NCBI GenBank assembly: GCA_003762615.1
Contig: RIAZ01000019.1
Span: 1-64,000, forward strand
Source of the DNA: Muribaculaceae bacterium Isolate-037 (Harlan)
GTDB taxonomy: Bacteria > Bacteroidota > Bacteroidia > Bacteroidales > Muribaculaceae
Reading direction: 5' to 3'
DNA: 64,000 nucleotides
Positions 15,051 through 21,935 of this stretch are shown here, one piece after another. The position numbers and the translations under genes are program-made. The notes under the pieces are model-generated. The model made no database searches. It had not been told where the DNA came from and was given only the letters and a program-made list of their open reading frames with translations. How positions within the stretch are numbered: position 1 is the stretch's first letter; each line of letters opens with the position of its first letter.

Positions 15051-15458
15051 ATGGAATTGATATTCACTCTTCAGCAGCTGCCGGATGCAGCTCGCGACTT
15101 CATAAAGGCGATGGGCGACAATCGGCTGTTTGCCTTCAACGGCGACATGGGTGCCGGCAAGACCACGTTCATTACGGAGGTATGCCGTCAGCTTGGGGCT
15201 GCCGACGACTCCGGAAGCCCTACCTTCAGCATTGTGAATGAGTATCTCGCTTCTGACGGCAAACCGATATATCATTTTGACTTCTACCGTATTGATAGTC
15301 CGCAGGAGGCTCTTGACCTCGGTGCGGAGGATTATTTCTATTCCGGACATCTCTGCCTGATGGAATGGGCGGAACGTATTGGCAACCTGTTGCCGGAAGA
15401 GACCGTTGAGGTGAGCATATCGGAGCTTCCCGACGGTTCGCGTAAAATAGAATGGTGA
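15051..15458 (+). CDS. tsaE: tRNA threonylcarbamoyladenosine biosynthesis ATPase TsaE
   Basis: The 135-residue P-loop protein has Walker A FNGDMGAGKTT (about residues 30-40), SPTFSIVNEY, YHFDFYR, LGAEDYF and LMEWAER, all signature blocks of TsaE. With TsaB, TsaC and TsaD it makes the t6A modification at position 37 of ANN-decoding tRNAs. The ATG at 15051 is chosen over upstream in-frame starts because those lie over the promoter box and would add an unconserved N-terminus. birA follows within 10 bp, so the two are probably cotranscribed. Confidence 0.92.
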   Translation: MELIFTLQQLPDAARDFIKAMGDNRLFAFNGDMGAGKTTFITEVCRQLGAADDSGSPTFSIVNEYLASDGKPIYHFDFYRIDSPQEALDLGAEDYFYSGHLCLMEWAERIGNLLPEETVEVSISELPDGSRKIEW

Positions 15459-15467
15459 GGATTGCCT

Positions 15468-16196
15468 ATGATGACGCTACGGATTGAAGAGGCGGATTCG
15501 ACAAATTCCTGGGTTAAGGAGCATGAGAGTGGGTTGCAGCCCACGTTTCTGCTCTTTGCCGACAGGCAGACAGCTGGAAGAGGTCAGCGTGGAAACTCAT
15601 GGGAGTCGGAGCCATATATGAATCTGACTGCCTCCATTTGCCTGCGACCCGAAGGGATACTCCCTTCGGAGCAGTTCCTGATATCGGAGGCGGTGTCGAT
15701 GGCTGTCGTCGACCTGCTTGCGGAGTTAGGGGTGGAGACAAAGGTGAAATGGCCAAACGATATCTATGCAGGCGACATGAAGATATGCGGCATATTGATA
15801 GAACATTCCATCATGCCTGACCGCATATTGCGAACAATTGCCGGGGTAGGGGTCAACGTCAACCAGACGCGTTTTGTCAGCGATGCCCCGAATCCTGTGT
15901 CGGTGAAGCAGCTGACCGGAGAGTCGCATGAGGTTAGCACTGTGGCGCGACGCCTTGCCGAACTTGTTGAGATGAGGATGGCGGGCATGTCTGCCGATAA
16001 GAGGGCTACGCATGAGGAATACATGAGCCGGCTATGGCGTGCCGACGGCACATTCCATCCATTCCTTGACTGCCGCACTAATGAGAAGATATCGGCGCGT
16101 ATCGCCGATGTGGTCCCCGACGGTATGCTGACTTTGGAGACGGATGGTGGCGAAAGCCGACGGTATGCCTTCAAGGAGGTGAGCTTCATGCTTTAG
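15468..16196 (+). CDS. birA: Biotin--[acetyl-CoA-carboxylase] ligase
   Basis: The product is 243 residues from the ATG at 15468 (the next codon is also ATG; a TTG two codons earlier is less likely). It has ADRQTAGRGQRGNSWES (the biotinyl-AMP loop GRGxxG), MNLTASICL and the catalytic KWPNDIYAGDMKICGILIEH. It activates biotin and attaches it to the carrier protein of acyl-CoA carboxylases. There is no N-terminal helix-turn-helix, so it is a group I ligase without repressor function. It lies just after tsaE. Confidence 0.92.
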   Translation: MMTLRIEEADSTNSWVKEHESGLQPTFLLFADRQTAGRGQRGNSWESEPYMNLTASICLRPEGILPSEQFLISEAVSMAVVDLLAELGVETKVKWPNDIYAGDMKICGILIEHSIMPDRILRTIAGVGVNVNQTRFVSDAPNPVSVKQLTGESHEVSTVARRLAELVEMRMAGMSADKRATHEEYMSRLWRADGTFHPFLDCRTNEKISARIADVVPDGMLTLETDGGESRRYAFKEVSFML

Positions 16197-16303
16197 ATTA
16201 CTACGTGAAACGTGGAATATGGAGAGAATTAACATTATTATTAACCGTTTAAATATTTGCCCTGCTATTGGTTGACCATGCTGAAGACTGCAGGGACCCT
16301 TAT

Positions 16304-17338
16304 ATGCAAAAGATATTAAATATCGCTGTGCGTTACTTGCTGCCGTTGGCGTTGACGGTGTTGCTCGTGACCTATATGTTCAAGAAAGTGAATTTCTCGG
16401 AGATGTGGGACCTTATAAAACATGGAGTTGACTATTGGTGGATTATCCTTGCAATGGTCATCAGCGTGTTCTCCCACGTGTTTCGTGCTGCACGCTGGCG
16501 TCTTCAGCTGGATGCCTTGGGTATACGTCCTCCGTTTATGGCACTATGTTGCAGCATATTCGGCTGCTATGCTCTCAATCTGGTGTTCCCAAGACTTGGG
16601 GAGGTGTGGCGATGCACCTATATTGCATCATCGGAAAAGGCTTCGTTCACCTCTGTGCTTGGGTCGATGATAGGCGACCGTCTTGCCGACACTCTCATGG
16701 TGCTTCTTCTTCTGCTGCTCTGTCTTGTGGTGGCAGCTCCGGCTTTGGAGGCATTCATGACGAAATATCCTGTCGGACGCGACTTGGTGGCGTTGATAGG
16801 CGAGTGGTGGTTTTGGGCTGCCATAGTGGGTGGCGTCATACTCGTGTGGGTGCTCCTGAGAGTGTTCCGCGACACTAAGGTAGTGGAGAAACTGAAGGGT
16901 ATGGCTCTTAATATGTGGGAAGGCTTTTCAGTCGTTGCTCGTATGAAGGGACGCTGGCAGTTCCTTATCCTTACCCTTTGCATCTGGGGATGCTATTTCA
17001 CCCAGCTTTACGTGGCGTTCTATGCTTTCGGATTTACCCGAGCACTATGTCATGAGCCGGGATTGGCAGCCGGACTCACACCATGCCTTGTAGCATTCGT
17101 ACTCAGCTCGATAGGTATGGCGATACCATCCAACGGTGGACTTGGACCGTGGAATCTCGCAGTCATGTTCGGTCTCGCGATATACGGCATAAGCGATGCG
17201 GAAGGCACAGCCTTCTCCATGCTCCAATGGAGCGGTCAGACTGTCATGCTTATAATCCTTGGCATCTACACGATGGTCTATATCTCATTAAGGAAAAAAG
17301 AGACAAAATCAGCTGCACCCACTTCCCGTTCCTTCTAA
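16304..17338 (+). CDS. LPG-synthase-TM/UPF0104 family membrane protein
   Basis: The 344-residue integral membrane protein has about eight hydrophobic segments (YLLPLALTVLLVTYMF, WWIILAMVISVFSHVF, TLMVLLLLLLCLVVAAP, FWAAIVGGVILVWVLL and others). The motif FRAARWRLQLDALG and the SIGMAIPSNGGLGPWNLAV segment mark the family related to the transmembrane part of lysylphosphatidylglycerol synthase. Homologues are flippase-like or of unknown role; no aminoacyl-transfer domain follows, so lysyl-PG synthesis is not implied. The ATG at 16304 is preferred to a TTG at 16268. It is probably the third gene of the tsaE-birA run. Confidence 0.85.
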   Translation: MQKILNIAVRYLLPLALTVLLVTYMFKKVNFSEMWDLIKHGVDYWWIILAMVISVFSHVFRAARWRLQLDALGIRPPFMALCCSIFGCYALNLVFPRLGEVWRCTYIASSEKASFTSVLGSMIGDRLADTLMVLLLLLLCLVVAAPALEAFMTKYPVGRDLVALIGEWWFWAAIVGGVILVWVLLRVFRDTKVVEKLKGMALNMWEGFSVVARMKGRWQFLILTLCIWGCYFTQLYVAFYAFGFTRALCHEPGLAAGLTPCLVAFVLSSIGMAIPSNGGLGPWNLAVMFGLAIYGISDAEGTAFSMLQWSGQTVMLIILGIYTMVYISLRKKETKSAAPTSRSF

Positions 17339-17340
17339 GC

Positions 17341-17395
17341 AGTTGTCTGGAGTCCTGTGCCCTCTGAATTTCCAGTCGTCTGGAGTTCTGTGCCC
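17341..17395. repeat. Direct repeat, 22-bp unit with 33-bp period
   Basis: AGTTGTCTGGAGTCCTGTGC at 17341 recurs at 17374 with two base changes, exactly 33 bp apart, right after the flippase-like gene. A GCGCCCATGGGCG palindrome follows. Read in frame it would give an 11-residue repeat of SGVLCPLNFQS type, but no gene supports that. Function unknown. Confidence 0.8.
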
Positions 17396-17490
17396 AGCGC
17401 CCATGGGCGAGGGATCCTGTCCGGTCTCTCAGATCAACCAGAATAATACAGATAACAATAAAATCATAAACAATAAAAAACACAACCCCA

Positions 17491-18072
17491 ATGCTATTAA
17501 CTCCAAAAGACGAAAAAGAGGATAATGATTTTTTCGAAAGTGATGAAGAAATCCCTGAGGTGCGTGTGAAGCGCCCCAAGAAACCGTCATATCGTCCGGA
17601 CGATCCAAATTATTGGGATCAGGAAGAATCGGAATGGGAGCATCTGAAGCCGCGTCCACGCCTTGCTATGTGGCTATGGATAGGTGGTGTCGTGGTGCTG
17701 ATCGCCCTTATAATAGGCTGCTGGTTCAGATACTTCTCCCCATACGTGGATGATGCCATTCAATTCGGATACGTGGAGAATATAGAGCGTCGGGGCACAG
17801 TGTTCAAGACGTTTGAAGGTGTGCTGATACCATATAAGGAGCTTATGGACACCACGCGGATATATAGCCGAGACTTCATATTCACGGCAGTGGATGAGAA
17901 GGTGGCGACACGATTGAAGCGGGCGCAGATCAGTGCGGAGCCTGTACGTGTAGGATACCGGAAATATCATGCCACTCTACCGTGGAGAGGAGCCTCGAAG
18001 ATTGTAGTGACCTCTGTAGACAGCGTGAATCCCGACAAGATACTCCCTCCCGAATTTGCCCCGCACAGATAG
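17491..18072 (+). CDS. Conserved-type single-pass membrane protein of unknown function
   Basis: The 193-residue product has an acidic and proline-rich cytoplasmic start (residues 1-55, including DDPNYWDQEESEWEHLKPRPR), one strong membrane helix (LAMWLWIGGVVVLIALIIGCWF, about 57-80) and an outer domain of about 110 residues rich in beta strands. I do not recognise a named family. The order charged tail, helix, small outer domain suggests an anchored envelope protein. It is separated from the flippase-like gene by 152 bp, so co-regulation is possible but not shown. Confidence 0.7.
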   Translation: MLLTPKDEKEDNDFFESDEEIPEVRVKRPKKPSYRPDDPNYWDQEESEWEHLKPRPRLAMWLWIGGVVVLIALIIGCWFRYFSPYVDDAIQFGYVENIERRGTVFKTFEGVLIPYKELMDTTRIYSRDFIFTAVDEKVATRLKRAQISAEPVRVGYRKYHATLPWRGASKIVVTSVDSVNPDKILPPEFAPHR

Positions 18073-18163
18073 CATGCGCAATTCTTTTGCAGACTACAAT
18101 CAATGAAGATCTCAAAGCGAAACGCAATTTTCGTCAGGACAAAAAACTTTTCATCAAAAAAAT

Positions 18164-18194
18164 TTTGATGACTGAAAAATAATAACTAACTTTG
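18164..18194 (+). promoter_or_regulatory. Promoter of tRNA-Arg
   Basis: TTTG at 18164-18167 and TAACTTTG at 18187-18194, separated by 19 bp, fit the Bacteroidetes -33/-7 consensus almost perfectly. The tRNA starts 37 bp further on. A CATCAAAA/TTTTGATG palindrome overlaps the -33 element. Confidence 0.75.
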
Positions 18195-18230
18195 CAGTCC
18201 GAAGAGAGAATGTGGATCATTCTTGAGGCA

Positions 18231-18304
18231 GGTCTGGTAGCTCAGCTGGATAGAGCAACAGCCTTCTAAGCTGTGGGTCTTGGGTTCGAATCCCAACCGG
18301 ATCA
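18231..18304 (+). tRNA. tRNA-Arg (anticodon TCT)
   Basis: The cloverleaf folds fully: acceptor GGTCTGG/CCGGATC (two wobble pairs) with discriminator A; a D-arm around GCTC...GAGC; anticodon stem ACAGC/GCTGT with loop CTTCTAA, giving anticodon TCT at 18265-18267 (reads AGA); and T-arm TTGGG TTCGAAT CCCAA. CCA is not encoded. It has its own promoter and is followed by a terminator. Confidence 0.97.
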
Positions 18305-18318
18305 CATTGAAACCTGCG

Positions 18319-18350
18319 AAGGCGAGAGTCAAACCGACTCCCGCCTTTTT
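18319..18350 (+). terminator. Rho-independent terminator after tRNA-Arg
   Basis: GGCGAGAGTC (18321-18330) pairs with GACTCCCGCC (18336-18345) around a short loop and is followed by five T residues. It closes the tRNA transcript before the toxin-antitoxin genes. Confidence 0.8.
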
Positions 18351-18378
18351 CGTTATAACAATAAAAATCTCTCTTGAT

Positions 18379-18576
18379 ATGACACAATTAGTATTAAACA
18401 TTGAAGACCCCAAAGCTGCTGCTGCCCTGAAAAAAATAATAAGTATGATGAATGGCATATCAATCTCCAAGCCAAAACGGAAAACAAGCTACGAGCGTGC
18501 TTGCGAAGACATTGATGCTGGCCGTATCACCTATTGTGAAAGTGTTGAGGATATGTTTGATAAATTAAACAGCTGA
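18379..18576 (+). CDS. Antitoxin of a YafQ/RelE-type toxin-antitoxin pair
   Basis: The 65-residue product starts MTQLVLNIEDPKAAAALKKI, a short strand and helix that could form a dimerising DNA-binding part. Its tail (SKPKRKTSYERACEDIDAG...VEDMFDKLNS) would wrap the toxin. Size, order (antitoxin first, 2 bp before the toxin) and acidic C-terminus fit an antitoxin; the family (RelB/DinJ-like or other) is not clear. The ATG at 18379 excludes 33 codons that would overlap the tRNA. Usually such a protein represses its own operon. Confidence 0.75.
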   Translation: MTQLVLNIEDPKAAAALKKIISMMNGISISKPKRKTSYERACEDIDAGRITYCESVEDMFDKLNS

Positions 18577-18578
18577 TA

Positions 18579-18863
18579 ATGTATCAAGTAGCATTCGCAA
18601 ATAGCTTCAAAAAGGCATATAAAAAATGTGTCAAGAGGGGCTTACCTGTTGAAGATCTTCAGGCGACTATCACATTGCTTGTTCAAAACGGATCGCTTCC
18701 TCCGGAATATAAACCTCATAAATTGCAAGGTAAAAGGAAAGGGCAATGGGAATGCCATATAGGAGGTATAGGAAGTGATTGGTTGTTGGTTTGGGAGCAA
18801 CATGATGATACATTATTAATGATTATGGTAGACACCGGCACGCATGCAGATATCTTTGGTTAG
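18579..18863 (+). CDS. YafQ-family mRNA interferase toxin
   Basis: The 94-residue product matches the YafQ branch of RelE toxins: PHKLQGKRKGQWECHI, DWLLVW and TGTHADIFG at the end. The residues used by E. coli YafQ for cutting have clear counterparts here: His47, His60, Asp67, Trp68, His89 and Phe93. It should cleave mRNA on the ribosome when free of antitoxin. It appears intact. It ends 51 bp before a two-way terminator shared with the TetR gene. Confidence 0.88.
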   Translation: MYQVAFANSFKKAYKKCVKRGLPVEDLQATITLLVQNGSLPPEYKPHKLQGKRKGQWECHIGGIGSDWLLVWEQHDDTLLMIMVDTGTHADIFG

Positions 18864-18913
18864 AATAAAAACTCTGCTGATATGTCAGAAGAATAATTCA
18901 ACTATAAATGAGA

Positions 18914-18950
18914 AATAGGCTGTCTGACCCGGTTTGTCAGACAGCCTATT
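18914..18950. terminator. Bidirectional terminator between toxin and TetR genes
   Basis: AATAGGCTGTCTGAC and GTCAGACAGCCTATT form a perfect 15-bp stem with a 7-nt loop between convergent genes (toxin plus, TetR minus). Confidence 0.85.
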
Positions 18951-18991
18951 ATGTGTAGTGTGCCACTTGCTTGTCGGTTGACGCGATGGCG

Positions 18992-19594
18992 TCAGCGGCG
19001 GATGGCATTGTAGAGCCCTTCGAGCACACGTCGGAGCGGCTCTGCATCCGGGAAAGTCTTCTCATGGGCTCCTGAATAGAAGATGCCCATCGACATCGTG
19101 TGAAACAGGAGTGCCGTCTCCTTCGGGTCTATGTCTGCACGGAGCTCACCGGATGCTATGGAATTGCGTATGACCTCTTCCCATACCTTCTTCTCCTCTT
19201 CAAGAGCAAGCAATTCCCGCTCCTTAAACTCAGGGATAAATTGCATTGCGTTGTGATCGATGTTGAGATTCGCTTCTGCTACGTTCGGTATCTGATAAGC
19301 TTTCATCCTGCGGATGTTGGCATCATAGAAATTGACAGCCGCATTATAGAAAATCTTTAGGGAAGTGCGCAATTCTGAGGGAAGTGCCGAGACGTAGGAG
19401 GCTCCATAGAAGAACTCATCCAGTACTGCACTGAAAATTCCCTCTTTATTCTTGAAATAATATACCATTGACCCACGGCTGATGCCGGTGGCCTCCTCAA
19501 GTAATGAATATGATACGTCAGGATAAGAGTATGTGGCAAATAGCTTAAATGCCACTTCAAGTATTTTCCGACGTGATTTGATGCCTTTTTCCAT
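18992..19594 (-). CDS. TetR/AcrR family transcriptional regulator
   Basis: The 200-residue product has a TetR helix-turn-helix over residues 8-55 (RRKILEVAFKLFATYSYPDVSYSLLEEATGISRGSMVYYFKNKEGIF). The tail is a helical ligand-binding domain with EELLALEEEKKVWEEVIRNSI-like helices. TetR proteins repress nearby or distant efflux or metabolic genes and release DNA on binding a small molecule; the ligand and targets cannot be read here. No efflux gene adjoins it (the RND operon is 26 kb away). It lies downstream of the Ig-like lipoprotein gene on the same strand with a 124-bp gap. Confidence 0.88.
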   Translation of the reverse strand: MEKGIKSRRKILEVAFKLFATYSYPDVSYSLLEEATGISRGSMVYYFKNKEGIFSAVLDEFFYGASYVSALPSELRTSLKIFYNAAVNFYDANIRRMKAYQIPNVAEANLNIDHNAMQFIPEFKERELLALEEEKKVWEEVIRNSIASGELRADIDPKETALLFHTMSMGIFYSGAHEKTFPDAEPLRRVLEGLYNAIRR

Positions 19595-19718
19595 GATAAT
19601 GTTGTTAGAGATATGGGAGTGTGATTTTTTATTGATATATGAGGAGAAAGATAAATCGTCTTGCTTGTTGGCAAGACATTGACCGCTTATTCAAAAAGCA
19701 GATTATGTCGACTGTGCC

Positions 19719-21704
19719 TTAATATGATCTTCTGCGTCCCTTGTCGTTGGGATCAAACGGGTTACGGGTCGGGTCAAAATAATCCTCATCCTCTTCTTCT
19801 TCGTTATTCTTTTCATTCTTCTTATTGCGGTTGCGTTTGTCGGCGGCGGGTTTGTTCTTCTTGATTGCCTCCGGCTTCATCATGTCGACGGCTGTCTCAA
19901 ACACGTTCCACGATTCCGATTTCTCCCAATTCTTTTTCAGATTGATGAGTTTGGGATAATAGTATGCCACGTCGGGCTGACGTCCTTCCGTGTAGTCGCC
20001 GGTGTCATATATGCCGTTGCCATTATTGTCTTCAAATATGCGTGCGTAATATTTCCCAGGTGCGAGATAACGGAAGGTGACGCTCCCGTTCACTACGGGT
20101 TCTCGTCTGACGACGGCATCCGATCCGTTTACAAGCTCCACGAATGCCGGCACCGTGTCGGTGAAATTGGTTATGTTGAAGGTGAGGGCACAATAATCCT
20201 CCTCCGATTTAGTCTTAAACTTATGCTCGGTCGGGTTGGTATGCAGCCCGTAGATGCCGGTGGCGGCAAGTGTGTCTATCATAAGACGATATTCCGTGGC
20301 ATATTCCCAAGGATAGCTGATTCGGAAAAGCCGTGGATTGAGAGTGTCGGAGCGTTCCGGTTTCCATCCCGATGTTATGGGGGTCCATACGGTGTCTACC
20401 TTCATATCCAGGTGAAAGGCGGCAGTGTCAAGGCGCGTTATCGGGGTGTCAAACTCCATGAGCAACGGCATATACACTTCCTGTGTGGATGAGGTGACCA
20501 TGCGTAGTCCGAGAGGAGGTATCACCGGGGGCAAAGTGTCGGTCTCCTCCTCATTCTTCTTCTTTTTCTCCTTCTTTTTCACCGCTTTGGGACGCTGGGT
20601 GTAGAAACGCAGCGTGTCGGTGGCTTCCGTCAGGTTCTGGGCGGAGTCGGTGCGCAGATATGTCGTGGCTATGCGGAGACTGTCGACTGCCACAAGCCCC
20701 GGAGGGGTGATCCAGTAGGTGAGGGTGTCGTTCTTGGCAGAGCGTTCGAGCACCCACCAATCTTTATATCCCTCTATATTCACAGGCTCGATCTTAGGCA
20801 GGACGTCTGACGGGGCATTGAAGATGAATTGCAGTCTGGTGGAGTCCACTCTCTCATATTTCTGAAGGAACTGCGATTTGTAGTCGCTCTCGAATGAGCG
20901 CAGTAGTATGTCGTTGGGGAGGAAACGGGTCCTCTCGCGGTTGAGCACAGTGTCCACCTCCCCTGTAAGAAGGTTAAACACCGTGTCGACGGCATTGACG
21001 CGTTCGGAGGTGGGGGAGAGGGTGACGTCATAGAATGCCATTGCCTCTTCCGGATTGGCACGTTTGTAGTCGTTGTCCACATCTGCAAGGGCGAAGATGC
21101 GGTATTCTCCGGGCGCAAGACCCTGCACAGAGAAGCGTCCGCGGTCATCTGTCTTTGTGACGCGTTCGAAGGGGAGGGTGGAGAAGGCGGAGTCTGCAAG
21201 GTTGGAATACACTCCCACCAGCATCCCCTGTTGTGGCTCAAGAGCGTCGGCGGAAAGAACCATTCCGGAGATCTGGAGTGTGTCAAGCACGTCGCCTGTT
21301 GAGAAGGAGTAGGTGAATCCCTGTAGCTTGTTGTTCTCGTTGTTATCCTCTATGGCGTCTGCAAAGTCTATTGTATAGGTGGTGTTGGGGACGAGTGTAT
21401 CGGTAAACTGCACGATTACCTTGCGTCCTTGTGAAGAGACGCGGGGCACGGACTTCGACACCGGCGACACCACTACTTTTGAGAAAGCATCCTTGACGTT
21501 GACGAGCTCATCAAATTCCAGTTCTACTTTCTGCTTCTTCACGTTGAGTGCCCCCGGCGCGGGATTTCCTTTCACGAATATGGGCGGGTCTTCATCGCGC
21601 GGTCCTCCCGAAGGGTTTCCTATAGAGGCACATGAGACAAGGACTCCTGTCGCAACAAGAGCCCAAAGCAGGTAAATTAAATCTCTTTTCCCTCCGGTCT
21701 TCAT
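19719..21704 (-). CDS. Ig-like domain surface/periplasmic lipoprotein
   Basis: The 661-residue product has a lipoprotein signal ending VLVSCAS and then an SbsA-type Ig-like domain (DEDPPIFVKGNPAPGALNV...ELEFDELVNV). Next come beta domains, one resembling a carboxypeptidase-regulatory fold (GRFSVQGLAPGEYRIFALADVDNDYKR). A Lys/Glu-rich linker lies at about 380-395 (KKKEKKKKNEE), and the C-terminus is basic and acidic low complexity (NKKNEKNNEEEEDEDYFDP). Proteins with this plan are common in Bacteroidetes and have no assigned function; a cell-envelope structural role is likely. It is divergent from secDF across a 231-bp promoter region. Confidence 0.85.
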   Translation of the reverse strand: MKTGGKRDLIYLLWALVATGVLVSCASIGNPSGGPRDEDPPIFVKGNPAPGALNVKKQKVELEFDELVNVKDAFSKVVVSPVSKSVPRVSSQGRKVIVQFTDTLVPNTTYTIDFADAIEDNNENNKLQGFTYSFSTGDVLDTLQISGMVLSADALEPQQGMLVGVYSNLADSAFSTLPFERVTKTDDRGRFSVQGLAPGEYRIFALADVDNDYKRANPEEAMAFYDVTLSPTSERVNAVDTVFNLLTGEVDTVLNRERTRFLPNDILLRSFESDYKSQFLQKYERVDSTRLQFIFNAPSDVLPKIEPVNIEGYKDWWVLERSAKNDTLTYWITPPGLVAVDSLRIATTYLRTDSAQNLTEATDTLRFYTQRPKAVKKKEKKKKNEEETDTLPPVIPPLGLRMVTSSTQEVYMPLLMEFDTPITRLDTAAFHLDMKVDTVWTPITSGWKPERSDTLNPRLFRISYPWEYATEYRLMIDTLAATGIYGLHTNPTEHKFKTKSEEDYCALTFNITNFTDTVPAFVELVNGSDAVVRREPVVNGSVTFRYLAPGKYYARIFEDNNGNGIYDTGDYTEGRQPDVAYYYPKLINLKKNWEKSESWNVFETAVDMMKPEAIKKNKPAADKRNRNKKNEKNNEEEEDEDYFDPTRNPFDPNDKGRRRSY

Positions 21705-21840
21705 CTTTCTTTGTCGTTTTCAGACTTCAAAAGTAGCAAATAAATTTCATATATAGCTAAGTAAGGTGTGAATTTTGTTTAAAATGAGAGAAAAAGCCAT
21801 TTTTACCTACTTAAATGTGTCATAGGTCAAAATTTTAAGC

Positions 21841-21848
21841 TATATTTG
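21841..21848 (+). promoter_or_regulatory. -7 box ahead of secDF
   Basis: TATATTTG matches TAnnTTTG and is followed by GC, as often seen. It lies 87 bp ahead of the secDF ATG. No strong -33 element is present at the expected distance. Confidence 0.5.
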
Positions 21849-21935
21849 CAAGCTGAAAAAGTAGACAGACCCGGAATAGGGCCTGGCTCTTCGTATACCT
21901 GACAAAAATCAATAAACACAATAAAACAACAAAAC

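Noticed and set aside
17343..17525. Small frame with SGVLCP repeats before the 17491 gene
   Set aside because: It is made by a 33-bp direct repeat, has no start site support, and runs into the next gene in another frame.
18231..18304. tRNA-Arg as an integration site for the nearby genes
   Set aside because: No integrase and no duplicate of the tRNA 3' end were seen in the window.
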